The notes: a model not told the origin generated them from the sequence alone. Shown: positions 16,684-25,172, numbered from the stretch's first letter. The stretch is 36,656 nucleotides of DNA from Eubacterium sp. (GCA_024681515.1 JAILAR010000069.1:1-36656); one strand, 5' to 3'. Program-made: numbers and translations.

Positions 16684-17753
16684 GACCGTATAATCACTCC
16701 TGCTCCAAAACCAAGTGTCATCATTACCAGAAGGGCGATCACAAAGCCCTCAGGCTGATCGATCTCCTTCGTAATGATCAGTTCATCCACTTCCAGCGCT
16801 TCCTGGCGCTGGATGTCCGCCACGATATCCTCCACCGTCAGCGATCTTGACTGCTGATAGAAGGTACCGCCGGTGCGCTCTACATCCGACTGAAACTGCT
16901 TTAAATCTGAAGAGTAGTCGCTGTAATTTCCCTTGTTGTAGGTCTCCTGATCCGGGAACAGACCGAAGATCTTGATGTGATTCTTGATGGCTAAATCCGT
17001 CGCCTCATCGATCTCAATCAGCGGCTTGGACAGCTCCATCTGGGCATTATCCGTCGCCATGATGATAAGGCGGGTCCGATCCTCCGCCAGCCGCGGGAAG
17101 CTGTAAACACAGCTTGCCAGACCTTCACCGATCAGAGAACTTCCCTTGGTATAGTTGTTGACCAGCGTACCCGCATCGTAATACTGCAGGGTCTCCATCA
17201 TTTTCATGTAATCATCATCCATATTGAAACTGTAATCATTGTCCTGATAGATCTGCTGCAGGCGGAAATACTCCTTCAGCTCGTCCAGCTTCTGCCGGAT
17301 GAAATCATAGTCATCCGTCATGGGCACGTACAGCACCGAAGAGGTGTTGAAGATCAGGATACCGAACCGGTCTCCCTTCAGCCCTGCCACCACTTCCTCC
17401 AGACTGTCCACCAGGTCATAGTTCAGGTAGCAGATGGAGTAGGAAACATCCATGCAGAGGAAGATGTCGCGCTTCTTCACACCGTTGCTGGTGGTTTCCG
17501 TCCGATAAGGACGCGCTGCCAGGATCAGGGACATCACCAGACTCCCCACCAGGCAAGCCTCCAGAACAATGGCCAGCACCCGGCGCAGCTTCTTCTGTCC
17601 GATATAATCCGGGAGTTCCCGGAAGAACTTCGTATTTGCCACTCTCATCCCGCCATGATATTTCTTCTTTCTCCAGAAGAAATGCATCGCAAAAAGCCCT
17701 GCTATCAGCACGGGGATTCCGATGTATAGGAAGAGTGGGTATTTCAACTCCAT
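16680..17753 (-). CDS. VWA-domain membrane protein, BatA/BatB-like (first of pair)
   Basis: This 357-residue protein has an N-terminal helix (about 7-25), a second helix (about 60-80), a VWA domain and a C-terminal helix. The adhesion-site motif is DVSYS near residue 101, with a TKGSS segment further on; the third motif reads TDN rather than TDG. The insertion YDFIRQKLDELKEYF to DDDYMKMMETLQYYD, absent from short VWA domains, is rich in Tyr and Asp. The start overlaps the 3' end of the small membrane-protein gene by 10 bases. It belongs to the MoxR/Bat operon. Confidence 0.88.
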   Translation of the reverse strand: MELKYPLFLYIGIPVLIAGLFAMHFFWRKKKYHGGMRVANTKFFRELPDYIGQKKLRRVLAIVLEACLVGSLVMSLILAARPYRTETTSNGVKKRDIFLCMDVSYSICYLNYDLVDSLEEVVAGLKGDRFGILIFNTSSVLYVPMTDDYDFIRQKLDELKEYFRLQQIYQDNDYSFNMDDDYMKMMETLQYYDAGTLVNNYTKGSSLIGEGLASCVYSFPRLAEDRTRLIIMATDNAQMELSKPLIEIDEATDLAIKNHIKIFGLFPDQETYNKGNYSDYSSDLKQFQSDVERTGGTFYQQSRSLTVEDIVADIQRQEALEVDELIITKEIDQPEGFVIALLVMMTLGFGAGVIIRS

Positions 17754-18229
17754 AACTCGATCGCCTTTCTGGTCCGAAACAGAGATGCCCGGATGTCCGC
17801 CATGGACTGCCGTGCAAATTCCGGCTCATAATACTCCTGTACCAAAGCTGTCAGCCCGGGGATCCCGACACGCCGGATCTCCTGCAGCGAATAATTCTGC
17901 ACCTTGATCCCGGTCGCATCCGTTACAAATGTACGGATCAGCATGGACAGCTCCTGATATGCATTTCGCTTGGTATATGCTCCCGCCATGATCCCCCGTT
18001 CCAGGTGATCCAGCCGCTGCAGATACTCCCATTTCAGAACCGCCAGCGGTTTCTTCTTCGGAGGACGAACCTTCGGCTGACGCTTCTCCCGTTTCTTCTT
18101 AAGCTGATCGCGAAGCAGGATCCGGAAGAAAATCTGTATGAAAAAAACAGCCGCCACGGCGACGATCGCCAGAATCAACCATAACAGATAATATGACATT
18201 GGATCCTGTAAATCTACTGAGGTCTGCAT
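17744..18229 (-). CDS. Small membrane protein of a MoxR/Bat operon (DUF4381-like position)
   Basis: This 161-residue protein has one N-terminal membrane helix (about residues 12-38), a very basic stretch of Lys/Arg and a helical cytoplasmic domain. Its position between the DUF58 and first VWA genes, and its size and topology, match the DUF4381-type proteins of such operons, but the similarity is by layout more than by firm motif. The ATG at 18227-18229 has AAAGGAG seven bases upstream, located in the end of the DUF58 gene, whose stop is only two bases away. It overlaps the next gene by ten bases. Confidence 0.75.
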   Translation of the reverse strand: MQTSVDLQDPMSYYLLWLILAIVAVAAVFFIQIFFRILLRDQLKKKREKRQPKVRPPKKKPLAVLKWEYLQRLDHLERGIMAGAYTKRNAYQELSMLIRTFVTDATGIKVQNYSLQEIRRVGIPGLTALVQEYYEPEFARQSMADIRASLFRTRKAIELWS

Positions 18230-18231
18230 GT

Positions 18232-19098
18232 CTATACTCCTTTATGCTCCTCGATCAGTTCCGCGATCTTGTCGATCACTTCTTCTTCCTTCCGGATCTC
18301 CGTCTGCGTTATCTCATACCGCTTACAGATCGTCAGGAAATCCTCCCGCCTCTTTCTGCGCTCCCGCCGCTCCAGTTGCGCCAGTCGCTTCGACTGCTGC
18401 AGGAAATCCGGCTCATAATCCTGTTTCTCCACATCGTACGCGTTATCTCCGGTCAGGTACGCATCGGATATCGTGAGGAACAGCACATCGCTCTGCACCG
18501 TCAGCTTTTTCAGCAGACGCTCATCCACATGAGACGCTCCCTCCATATCCGTGATGACGAAGATCAGCATTCTTCTCCGGAAATGATCCGCCACATAATC
18601 CAGGATATCTCCGATATTTTTATCCGTCGGTTTTCCCACGGTGGTTTCATACCGATGGACGATACGCTCAAAATGCACCTCTCCGGACTTGAAGAAACTG
18701 AAATCGATCCCCGCACCGCGGTTCATCATCATGGCGAAATCATCGCCATGCCGGTTGGCCAGATACGCCAGAGAACCCAGAGCCAGCACCGCCAGCTTCT
18801 CCTTCGGCTCACCTGCCTCCGTGTCGGCGATCATTTTCAGACCGGAATCTCCCACCAGGAGGATGTTGTGTTTCCGCTCCGCGATGTACCGGCGCACCAG
18901 AGTCTTCCCCGTTTTGGAGGAGGATTTCCAGTCGATGTCCCGGACATTATCTCCGTAGGTATACTCCCGGAGGTCATCAAAATCAAGGCTCCGCCCGCGA
19001 AATATCGAGCGGAAGCCTCCATCCAGCAGATTTGCAGTTTTCTTCTTCGAATACAGGGTAAGATTTGCCCTGATCCGGGAGAGATAATCGTAATCCAT
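18232..19098 (-). CDS. DUF58 domain protein (second MoxR operon)
   Basis: This 288-residue soluble protein has the DUF58 signature GRSLDFDDLREYTYGDNVRDIDWKSSSK (about residues 35-62), followed by the VWA-like strand NILLVGDSGLKM and the later strand MLIFVITDMEG. Unlike the first DUF58 protein, it has no membrane helices. The long charged C-terminus (about 230-288) is probably a coiled coil. It follows moxR after a 257-base gap and leads the tightly packed Bat genes. Confidence 0.88.
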   Translation of the reverse strand: MDYDYLSRIRANLTLYSKKKTANLLDGGFRSIFRGRSLDFDDLREYTYGDNVRDIDWKSSSKTGKTLVRRYIAERKHNILLVGDSGLKMIADTEAGEPKEKLAVLALGSLAYLANRHGDDFAMMMNRGAGIDFSFFKSGEVHFERIVHRYETTVGKPTDKNIGDILDYVADHFRRRMLIFVITDMEGASHVDERLLKKLTVQSDVLFLTISDAYLTGDNAYDVEKQDYEPDFLQQSKRLAQLERRERRKRREDFLTICKRYEITQTEIRKEEEVIDKIAELIEEHKGV

Positions 19099-19286
19099 AC
19101 CAGTTATACTCTTTAATGCTCTCTTATGCTCTTCATGCCATCCACAAAGCCGCCGCTCCGTATGTAATTATCCTTCCATCCTCACGACTCCTGCCATTCG
19201 GATAAATGCGAGTCATCTGACCCAGGTATATTTCATATACGAAACAAATACGCGATTTTATGGTAATGTCGCAAAATCAAACCGAT

Positions 19287-19391
19287 CATTGTATCCAAAT
19301 GATTTCACAAATCCTGTCAACCATAGTATCCTGATGATTTCATGGATCCTGTCGATCAGGGAGTCCGAATGCTTCCGAAAATCTTGTCGAT
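19287..19391 (-). repeat. Three degenerate 35-bp tandem units spanning the end of the second moxR gene
   Basis: Units with an exact 35-base period are anchored by CCTGTC at 19313 and 19348 and CTTGTC at 19383 on the plus strand. The third contains the last codons of moxR and its stop; the other two lie in the gap before the DUF58 gene. The outer two are about 80 percent alike, and the coding one is more diverged. The rest of the 257-base gap (19099-19286) shows nothing I can name. Confidence 0.75.
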
Positions 19392-20348
19392 GATGGTCTC
19401 AACGGATACATCATCCGCAATGGCCGCATAGTTCAGCTCCACTCTGTGACGCAGCACCTGATAACGCAGCGCCTTCACATCATCCGGCGTAACGTAGGTA
19501 CGGCCATACAGAAGAGCAACCGCCTTGGCGATCTTCAGGAATGCGATGGACGCACGTGGGCTGGCACCCATACGTACGTAGCACGCCAGTTCCTCCGGCA
19601 GGACCTGATCCGCATGGCGGGTCGCATCCACCAGATAGGAAATGTATTTCTTAATGGCCGGATCCACATAGACCTTCTCGGTGATCGCCTGCAGACGGTC
19701 CACATCCTGAATGGACAGAACCGCAGGGGTCCGCTCCATGGCTCCGCTTTCGATACGGTTCAGGATCTCGGTCTCCTCCTCCGGTGACGGATAGGTGATC
19801 TTCTCCTTGATCAGGAAACGGTCTGTCTGTGCCTCGGACAGCAGGTAGGTACCTTCCTGCTCGATGGGGTTCTGGGTCGCGATGACGATGAACACATCCT
19901 CCGGCATCTGATAGGTCACACCGCCGATGGTGACATGGCGTTCCTGCATGGCCTCCAGCATGGCACTCTGCGTCTTGGCACTGGAACGGTTGATCTCGTC
20001 CAGCAGCACGAAGTTCGCAAATACAGGACCCAGGATCGTCTCAAACCGTCCCGAGGACTGGTTGTAGATCTGGGTACCGATAATATCGCTGGGGAGCAAG
20101 TCCGGCGTACACTGGATCCGGGAGAACTTCCCGGCAACGGCGTCGGAAATGGCTTTGGCAGCCGTCGTCTTGGCAAGTCCCGGCACGGATTCCACCAGAA
20201 TGTGCCCATCTGCCATAACAGCTGCCACCAGCGCAAATTTCATCATTCTCTGACCTACGACCTTGGAGTCGTAGTAATTCGACAGCTTCCCGATGATCTC
20301 CTGGGACTGGTCGAACTCTTCCTGTAAAATGTGATTCTCCTGTTCCAA
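19356..20348 (-). CDS. MoxR-family AAA+ ATPase (second, Bat-type operon)
   Basis: This 330-residue MoxR ATPase has Walker A in VPGLAKTT (about 55-62, the usual LAKT form for this branch), the TPDLLPSDIIGTQIYN segment, Walker B in FVLLDEINRSSAKTQ, sensor 1 IATQNP, the arginine finger in TDRF and the C-terminal RMGASPRASIAFLKIAKA helix with VLRHRVELNY. It is the canonical partner of DUF58 and VWA proteins. The start is TTG at 20346-20348, with AAAGGAG about seven bases upstream. It is first in the operon running to 14763. It differs enough from the first MoxR that a recent duplication is unlikely. Confidence 0.93.
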   Translation of the reverse strand: MEQENHILQEEFDQSQEIIGKLSNYYDSKVVGQRMMKFALVAAVMADGHILVESVPGLAKTTAAKAISDAVAGKFSRIQCTPDLLPSDIIGTQIYNQSSGRFETILGPVFANFVLLDEINRSSAKTQSAMLEAMQERHVTIGGVTYQMPEDVFIVIATQNPIEQEGTYLLSEAQTDRFLIKEKITYPSPEEETEILNRIESGAMERTPAVLSIQDVDRLQAITEKVYVDPAIKKYISYLVDATRHADQVLPEELACYVRMGASPRASIAFLKIAKAVALLYGRTYVTPDDVKALRYQVLRHRVELNYAAIADDVSVETIIDKIFGSIRTP

Positions 20349-20553
20349 AGCTTTCTCCTTTATTTACGAGGTGATCCGGTGTCAAAATAGTCCCCTATAA
20401 TCTACACCCAATCCATCCACTGCGTCAAGCAGTTACTTATTATCTACACACTTCATGATCCATGGTTTGTGCGCCGCTCATATCGATCACCCACCTTATC
20501 TTTTTACTTCACCCACGCGCGAATTACATGCAATCCATGTCGTATTCTCCTTG

Positions 20554-20583
20554 TTTACGCTTCCGATCCGTGTATGCTATACT
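20554..20583 (+). promoter_or_regulatory. galK promoter with extended -10
   Basis: TTTACG (20554-20559) and TATACT (20578-20583) are 18 bases apart, with TG one base before the -10. The leader of about 90 bases has GGATCC repeats that could fold into a hairpin. The rest of the 333-base gap (20349-20681) holds only the probable moxR promoter (a TTGACG near 20432) and no gene. Confidence 0.6.
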
Positions 20584-20681
20584 TGAATCAGGATCCAGCG
20601 TCCGACATGCCATGCGGCTTTTGGATCCCATGGAACGCTCAGAAACAGTAATCAGATCAATATATATTCAGGAGAAATGTA

Positions 20682-22055
20682 ATGACCACAATTGACACAT
20701 TGCAGAAAACCATAGCGTCACAGGCGTTTTGGGATAAACTGCTGGATATCTACGGAGACGTGGACCGGAACACGCATCAGCAGGAGCGCTATCATAACGC
20801 TCTGGAGAAGTTCCGCGAGCAGTTTGGGGATGTCCCGGTGGCGGTGTTCAGCGCCCCCGGACGGACCGAGATCGGTGGAAATCACACGGATCATCAGCAC
20901 GGCTGTGTCCTGGCCGCCTCCATCAATGTGGACGCCATCGCCGTAACCGCACCGCGGGAAGACGGGCAGATCCGGGTGCTGTCCGAAGGCTATCCGATGA
21001 TCACGCTGGAGCTGCCGGCCGACAGTATCTCCACAGGTTCCCAAGACAATGAAACGGGCAATCTCGATCATGGACCGAATCCGAAGCTGGCTCCCCTTCC
21101 GGAAGAGGAAGGTACCACCCGGGGACTGATCCGGGGCATGGCCGCCGGCCTTCTGGAACGCGGCTACCGGATCGGAGGGTTTGACGCCTATATCACAAGC
21201 GAGGTTCTGGGAGGCTCCGGCCTGTCCTCCTCCGCTGCCTTCGAGACCCTGATCGGCACCATCCTTTCCGGACTTTACAACGAAATGTCCGTCGATGCCG
21301 TAACCATCGCCAAGATCGGACAGTATGCGGAGAATATCTACTTCGGCAAACCCTGCGGACTTATGGACCAGATGGCCTGCTCCGTGGGAAGTCTGTGTTA
21401 CATGGATTTTAATGACCCGGAAGATCCGAAATATGAGCGGATCGGGCTTGACCTGCATGCTGCCGGCTTCCGCCTCTGCATTACAGATACCAAAGGCTCT
21501 CATGCGGACCTCACTCCCGACTATGCAGCCGTACCCGCGGAAATGAAAGCCGTAGCGGCACATTTCGGAAAGGAAGTCCTCCGGGAGGTTTCCGAGTTGG
21601 ATTTCCGCGCGGCCATACCGGCCCTCCGGGAGAAGCTGGGAGACCGTCCGATCCTCCGGGCCCTTCATTTCTATGCAGAGAATACCCGTGCTCGGCATGA
21701 AGCCACCGCACTGAAAAACGGGGATTTCGCATATTTTCTGAAGCTGGTACGGGAATCCGGTGATTCCTCCTTCAAATATCTGCAAAACGTCTATACCTCA
21801 CGGGATGTGCAGCATCAGAACGTCTCCCTGTCCCTGGCGGTCAGTGACAGTGTCCTGGAAAGTGCTGCAGACTCCGATGATATCCTGAGCAGGGGTGTAG
21901 CCAGAGTTCACGGCGGCGGATTTGCCGGAACCATCCAGGCATTTGTTCCCGGCGGGCTGGTTTCCCAATACCGTCAGGCCATGGAAACCCTGTTCGGCCC
22001 CGGCTCCTGCATGGTTCTCCAGATCCGAAAGTACGGAGGGATGCAGATCCTGTAA
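20682..22055 (+). CDS. galK: Galactokinase
   Basis: This 457-residue enzyme of the GHMP kinase family phosphorylates galactose to galactose 1-phosphate, the entry to the Leloir pathway. The galactokinase signature is GRTEIGGNHTDHQHG (about residues 60-74, usually GRVNLIGEHTDYN), the ATP-binding motif is VLGGSGLSSSAAFE, CGLMDQMAC follows, and the third motif is ARVHGGGFAGTIQAFVP near the C-terminus. The protein is longer than E. coli GalK (382 residues), with a longer N-terminus and a loop rich in acidic residues and Asn/Gly around 108-140. The ATG at 20682 has AGGAG about eight bases upstream. No other Leloir gene is in view, so galactose metabolism is split over several loci. Confidence 0.93.
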   Translation: MTTIDTLQKTIASQAFWDKLLDIYGDVDRNTHQQERYHNALEKFREQFGDVPVAVFSAPGRTEIGGNHTDHQHGCVLAASINVDAIAVTAPREDGQIRVLSEGYPMITLELPADSISTGSQDNETGNLDHGPNPKLAPLPEEEGTTRGLIRGMAAGLLERGYRIGGFDAYITSEVLGGSGLSSSAAFETLIGTILSGLYNEMSVDAVTIAKIGQYAENIYFGKPCGLMDQMACSVGSLCYMDFNDPEDPKYERIGLDLHAAGFRLCITDTKGSHADLTPDYAAVPAEMKAVAAHFGKEVLREVSELDFRAAIPALREKLGDRPILRALHFYAENTRARHEATALKNGDFAYFLKLVRESGDSSFKYLQNVYTSRDVQHQNVSLSLAVSDSVLESAADSDDILSRGVARVHGGGFAGTIQAFVPGGLVSQYRQAMETLFGPGSCMVLQIRKYGGMQIL

Positions 22056-22061
22056 AGCTAC

Positions 22062-22118
22062 AAAAAACACATGGTCCTTCCGACGCAGCGAAAACGCCGG
22101 AGGCCATGTGTTTTTTTT
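22062..22118 (+). terminator. Bidirectional intrinsic terminator after galK
   Basis: AAAAAACACATGG pairs with CCATGTGTTTTTT, and an inner CCTTCCG/CGGAGG segment extends the stem. T-runs follow on both strands, so it serves galK and any minus-strand transcript from the TerD-domain gene. Confidence 0.9.
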
Positions 22119-22203
22119 GTGCCTGTCTTATATTTTATTATTTTATTTTTGACCGGGATCAAACACGTTTGGTCCCGGCATCATCGTAGTCACTTGTCTC
22201 CGT

Positions 22204-24252
22204 CTACCGGTTCATAAGTTCAAGCATCCGTTCCGTATCATACTCACGGATCACTTCAACGCCTTCCGGAACCTCGATCGGCTGATCGACAACGACCACC
22301 TCCGCCTCCGCCGGATCCTCCACCACTTCCGTTGCCATCAGTTCAAAGAACTTTGCCACGTTCATGGTCTCGGTCACATGGAAATAGTCCGTCAGGAACT
22401 TCATCCCGGTCTCTCCTGCCACGGCTGCGCCGCTGTTTCTTGCCATATTAAGCCATACCAGCTCATTTGTTGCCATGTCTATGCCAAAGAGGTACGCGAA
22501 GGTACTGTCAGCGTTGATGGTATATGCCGACTCCACGGTCTTCGGCTCATAGATCTCGCCGGAATCCTCTATGTCACGGATCATGTAACCCGCTCTGCAA
22601 AAACACTGACTGAAATTCACTCTGCTGAACACGTTGTTGCAGAATACAAGATACTGCACATCCGGATACATCTCACAGAACTTCCGGAAATCGATATCGA
22701 AAAACTCAGAGCCGCCGTTATAACCGCTGGTCTCATCGCCGGAATAGGTGATCGCATCCGACTGCCGACCGGCCATGGTACGCCAGGAAAACTCTGTCTG
22801 ACGTCCGGCAGAATCGATACCGAATACCGACAGATCGATGTCATCCACCTTCTCCCAGTACGTAAAGGCACGGAGTTTCTTCCAGATACCCATCGTCAGC
22901 CGGGTTCCCCTTGTCAGGACACCGTAGCCGCCCTGAGACGTTGTCTCCTGGATCGGAAGTGCATACCTCTTCATTTCCGGACTTATGTAAACCTTGCCCA
23001 GACGTCCAGCCAGAAGCTTCTCCAGACGTGTCCGGATCTGCGCCTCCAGGAAATGTGCCCTTTCTTCCGAAAGCACTGTCCCCCTGCGAGCCATCTCCTC
23101 CTTCGTCTCCTGATGAACCTTCAGTCTCTCATACTTTGTGAAGCAGAAGGCCCGGGGCATCCCTTCGCCCTTGTAATTTGCATACTGAAACAGAAGCTGC
23201 ATCAGTACGATCGTGTTCTTTGAATCGATGAAGGAAAGGACCTCTTCGATCTCCTTCTCCGTCTCACAGCGGCTCACAAGATAGTTCAGGTTCCGAAGCA
23301 CCGCACCGGAGCCCTTGCTTTCCTTCAGGATCCGTGCCGCCTCCGATACCCAGCGGGCAGACATGGCCTTCTCAAAGACCGCATAAACCGACCGGTTCCC
23401 CTTGCCGCGCATGGCATCCACAAATGCCTGCCCTTCCGGTGTCTTCGCCGTATAATGCAGGTGGTGCAGCAGACCGTTCCAAAGCTTCTTCTTTTCAAAA
23501 CAGGTCCGAAGATCACACCGACCGATTGCGATCAGCCGATCGATCACCTTCGTAAGGAACTTACGGTCATGATTTACGAGATTCAGTTTCCGGAGATCCG
23601 TGTTGCCGTAGAGCCTGTAATTCATTTCATCTGCCAGACGGATCACATCAGACAGATCCAGGGAATCCGCCAGACGAAGACTTCTGGTATCCAGAAGAAG
23701 ACGGACTGCCGTATTCTTCGAAGCAATACAGGTTACCTGAGGATCCTTTTCCAAAAGGAAGGTAAGTACCAGCGTGTACTGCCGGTCACTGAGCGGACGC
23801 GTGCCTGCCAGAAGTCCGCGGACCAGTTCTTCCAACCGCTGCTCTGCCTCTTCCTCCGTCACGATCTCAAATTCGCGGATCACTGCCTTTTCCCTGAATG
23901 CAGCCCGGGCAAAATCCCCTTCAAACAGGGAATGTCCCGGCTGTGAGAAATCCCCGAAGCCGTACGTCACGGCATAATGAACCAGCTGGTCAAAAAGCAG
24001 CTGATCCTGCGTGAGCTCACGCACACTCTGCGGAAACCCTCTGTAAAACGGTTTCGGAACATTAGAGCCGAGTTCCTTTTCCGCCAAATGGATCATCCGC
24101 TCCTGCGCCAGTTCCGCGCCGGACACGAGCCTGATCCCAAAAAGATTTGCCAGAGCAAAAACCGTCTCAAAGGAATGCTCCTCTGCCGGAAGACCGGCGT
24201 CCTGAACCAATATATGCTTTTCAAAAAGATAACTTTCGTAGATCTGATTCAT
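22204..24252 (-). CDS. Large uncharacterised protein with C-terminal TerD-like domain
   Basis: This 682-residue protein has no signal or membrane segment. Residues 1-460 are mainly helical and I do not recognise a named family there. Residues about 465-600 resemble TerD: TYWEKVDDIDLSVFGIDSAG, ITYSGDETSGYNGGSEFFDIDF, and a strand YLVFCNNVF. The acidic loops are where TerD proteins bind calcium. TerD proteins belong to a tellurite- and stress-response network that published genomic analysis links to MoxR ATPases, VWA proteins and metallopeptidases. Such genes lie about 8 kb away. The ATG at 24250-24252 has GAGAGG upstream, supplied by a leader cassette. Confidence 0.75.
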   Translation of the reverse strand: MNQIYESYLFEKHILVQDAGLPAEEHSFETVFALANLFGIRLVSGAELAQERMIHLAEKELGSNVPKPFYRGFPQSVRELTQDQLLFDQLVHYAVTYGFGDFSQPGHSLFEGDFARAAFREKAVIREFEIVTEEEAEQRLEELVRGLLAGTRPLSDRQYTLVLTFLLEKDPQVTCIASKNTAVRLLLDTRSLRLADSLDLSDVIRLADEMNYRLYGNTDLRKLNLVNHDRKFLTKVIDRLIAIGRCDLRTCFEKKKLWNGLLHHLHYTAKTPEGQAFVDAMRGKGNRSVYAVFEKAMSARWVSEAARILKESKGSGAVLRNLNYLVSRCETEKEIEEVLSFIDSKNTIVLMQLLFQYANYKGEGMPRAFCFTKYERLKVHQETKEEMARRGTVLSEERAHFLEAQIRTRLEKLLAGRLGKVYISPEMKRYALPIQETTSQGGYGVLTRGTRLTMGIWKKLRAFTYWEKVDDIDLSVFGIDSAGRQTEFSWRTMAGRQSDAITYSGDETSGYNGGSEFFDIDFRKFCEMYPDVQYLVFCNNVFSRVNFSQCFCRAGYMIRDIEDSGEIYEPKTVESAYTINADSTFAYLFGIDMATNELVWLNMARNSGAAVAGETGMKFLTDYFHVTETMNVAKFFELMATEVVEDPAEAEVVVVDQPIEVPEGVEVIREYDTERMLELMNR

Positions 24253-24257
24253 AATAA

Positions 24258-24288
24258 CCTCTCGAGCTTACGCGCTCCGTGATTTTAA
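24258..24288 (-). repeat. Leader cassette copy 2
   Basis: Minus strand: CACGGAGCGCGTAAGCTCG followed by AGAGG, the ribosome binding site of the TerD-domain gene. The 3' stem arm is altered (GCTCG) and the ATGGAAT tail is missing. Confidence 0.6.
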
Positions 24289-24337
24289 AAAGTGGTCAGG
24301 GCGATATTATCGGATTAAAGGCATTATTGGAAGAAAA

Positions 24338-24487
24338 GAAGTAAACCCGACTAGCTGTCCTGACCGAATGGCGATATCATCAGACTTAACCGGTGCTCTA
24401 ACCAGCTGAGCTACGGATTGCACGCAATCCGGCAGGACTCGAACCTGCGACCCCCGTCGTGACAGGTTGAAGTAAGCCTGAATAGCT
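24338..24487 (-). repeat. Imperfect direct repeats flanking the tRNA-like element
   Basis: AGCTATTCAGGCTTACTTC (24469-24487) and a copy with three changes (24338-24356) flank the tRNA halves at a distance of 131 bases. A second related pair (24371-24389 and 24301-24318, ending ATATCGC) lies on the left. They may record an old duplication or insertion. Confidence 0.6.
24387..24466 (-). tRNA. Reversed-order tRNA halves (permuted tRNA-like or pseudo-tRNA, Asp-GUC-like)
   Basis: On the minus strand the 3' half comes first (24466-24425): a GUC anticodon loop CTGTCAC, GACGG, a 5-base variable loop, an intact T arm (GCAGG-TTCGAGT-CCTGC) and the acceptor strand CGGATTG. After four bases (CGTG) the 5' half follows (24420-24387): acceptor strand CAATCCG, TA, an intact D arm (GCTC-AGCTGGTTA-GAGC) and CCGG. 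The acceptor strands are perfectly complementary over 7 bp, 8 if the next bases are counted. Joining the halves gives an anticodon stem with one mismatch. The order is that of circularly permuted tRNA genes, otherwise known to me in archaea and algae. A relic of tandem tRNAs is the alternative. Confidence 0.55.
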
Positions 24488-24522
24488 GCCATTATTTTCA
24501 GTATTAAATTAATACCAGCTGA

Positions 24523-24771
24523 TCAGCTGGCCTTGTCCAGCGGTGTGCCGGCCTGAACGACGATGATGTCATCCATCGTCACGCCCAGCAGCATCGCCAG
24601 GATCACCAGGTTATCAATTGTGGGGAGCGCCAGCCCCTGCTGCCACTTGTAAATGGCCTGGGGGGTCGCGAACCCAAACTCACGCTGCAGGTCCTTTACG
24701 GAAAGGCCTGCGTGCTTCCGCAGACTTACAATATTCTGTCCGGTTGCAATCAGATCGATCATCGGAAACAT
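24523..24771 (-). CDS. Small Xre-type helix-turn-helix regulator
   Basis: This 82-residue protein is a single HTH domain: MIDLIATGQNIVSLRKHAGLS, then VKDLQREFGFATPQAIYKWQQG as the DNA-reading helix pair, then LPTIDNLVILAMLLGVTMDDIIV. The form is frequent in Clostridia, but its targets are not known to me. I chose the ATG at 24769-24771 because AAGGAG lies six bases before it and homologues begin near this point. An ATG at 24835-24837 with GGGAG upstream would add 22 residues. The gene is read toward the tRNA-like element and the TerD-domain gene, so self-regulation or control of those is possible. Confidence 0.82.
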   Translation of the reverse strand: MFPMIDLIATGQNIVSLRKHAGLSVKDLQREFGFATPQAIYKWQQGLALPTIDNLVILAMLLGVTMDDIIVVQAGTPLDKAS

Positions 24772-24942
24772 AACCCTCTCCTTTTCCGGCCACGATACGG
24801 ACTGCGGTCCGCCGAGGCCTGTGCTTACTGATAACATGTTACTCTCCCCATCCCGAATACAATATACACCCGTGTTTTGACTTTTATTTTGCACAAAGTC
24901 GATTTTCAGAAATAATATTTTAAAAAAATCGATGTTTTTGAG

Positions 24943-24983
24943 GCAAAATAAAACTGCCTATCCCGACACGGAATAAGCAGTTT
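24943..24983 (-). terminator. Terminator-like hairpin upstream of the Xre gene
   Basis: AAACTGC (24951-24957) and GCAGTTT (24977-24983) close a hairpin with an inner ATCCCG/CGGAAT pairing. On the minus strand TTTTATTTTG follows. It would end a transcript from the small ORF at 25011-25172. Confidence 0.6.
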
Positions 24984-25010
24984 GAATTTACGTGAGACGC
25001 CTTCTTTTCA

Positions 25011-25172
25011 TCGGCGTCTGCCCGTGATTCCTCCGCTTATCTGTCGTAGTATGAAAGGGGAACAAAAAAGCTGCCCATTTTCGGACAATAAAACATTGCC
25101 TGGGTTCTCTATCTTAAGTATATTTCTGTTTACTGATTTAATTCCTGATTTAATTCCTGAATTTGCACGCAT
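25011..25172 (-). CDS. Possible small protein, 53 residues, unknown
   Basis: The ATG at 25170-25172 is preceded by AAAGGAGG with about eight bases between, one of the best ribosome binding sites in the window. A terminator-like hairpin follows the stop. The peptide starts MRANSGIKSGIKSVNRNIL, with a tandem GIKS duplication encoded by a repeated 12-base unit, and ends in a basic ITGRRR. I recognise no family. Base composition is more AT-rich than that of its neighbours. It could be a real small gene or a decayed gene that kept its start. The remaining parts of the 25173-25404 gap hold a dyad and promoter-like sequence. Confidence 0.4.

Noticed and set aside
20718-21785. A 355-codon open frame antisense to galK
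   Set aside because: It is a shadow frame of a well-supported galactokinase in GC-rich sequence.
22378-23223. A 281-codon plus-strand open frame opposite the TerD-domain gene
   Set aside because: No ribosome site, no motifs, and it mirrors the codons of the minus-strand gene.
24387-24466. An intact conventional tRNA gene
   Set aside because: In neither direction do the D arm, anticodon loop and T arm occur in normal order; only the swapped order fits.
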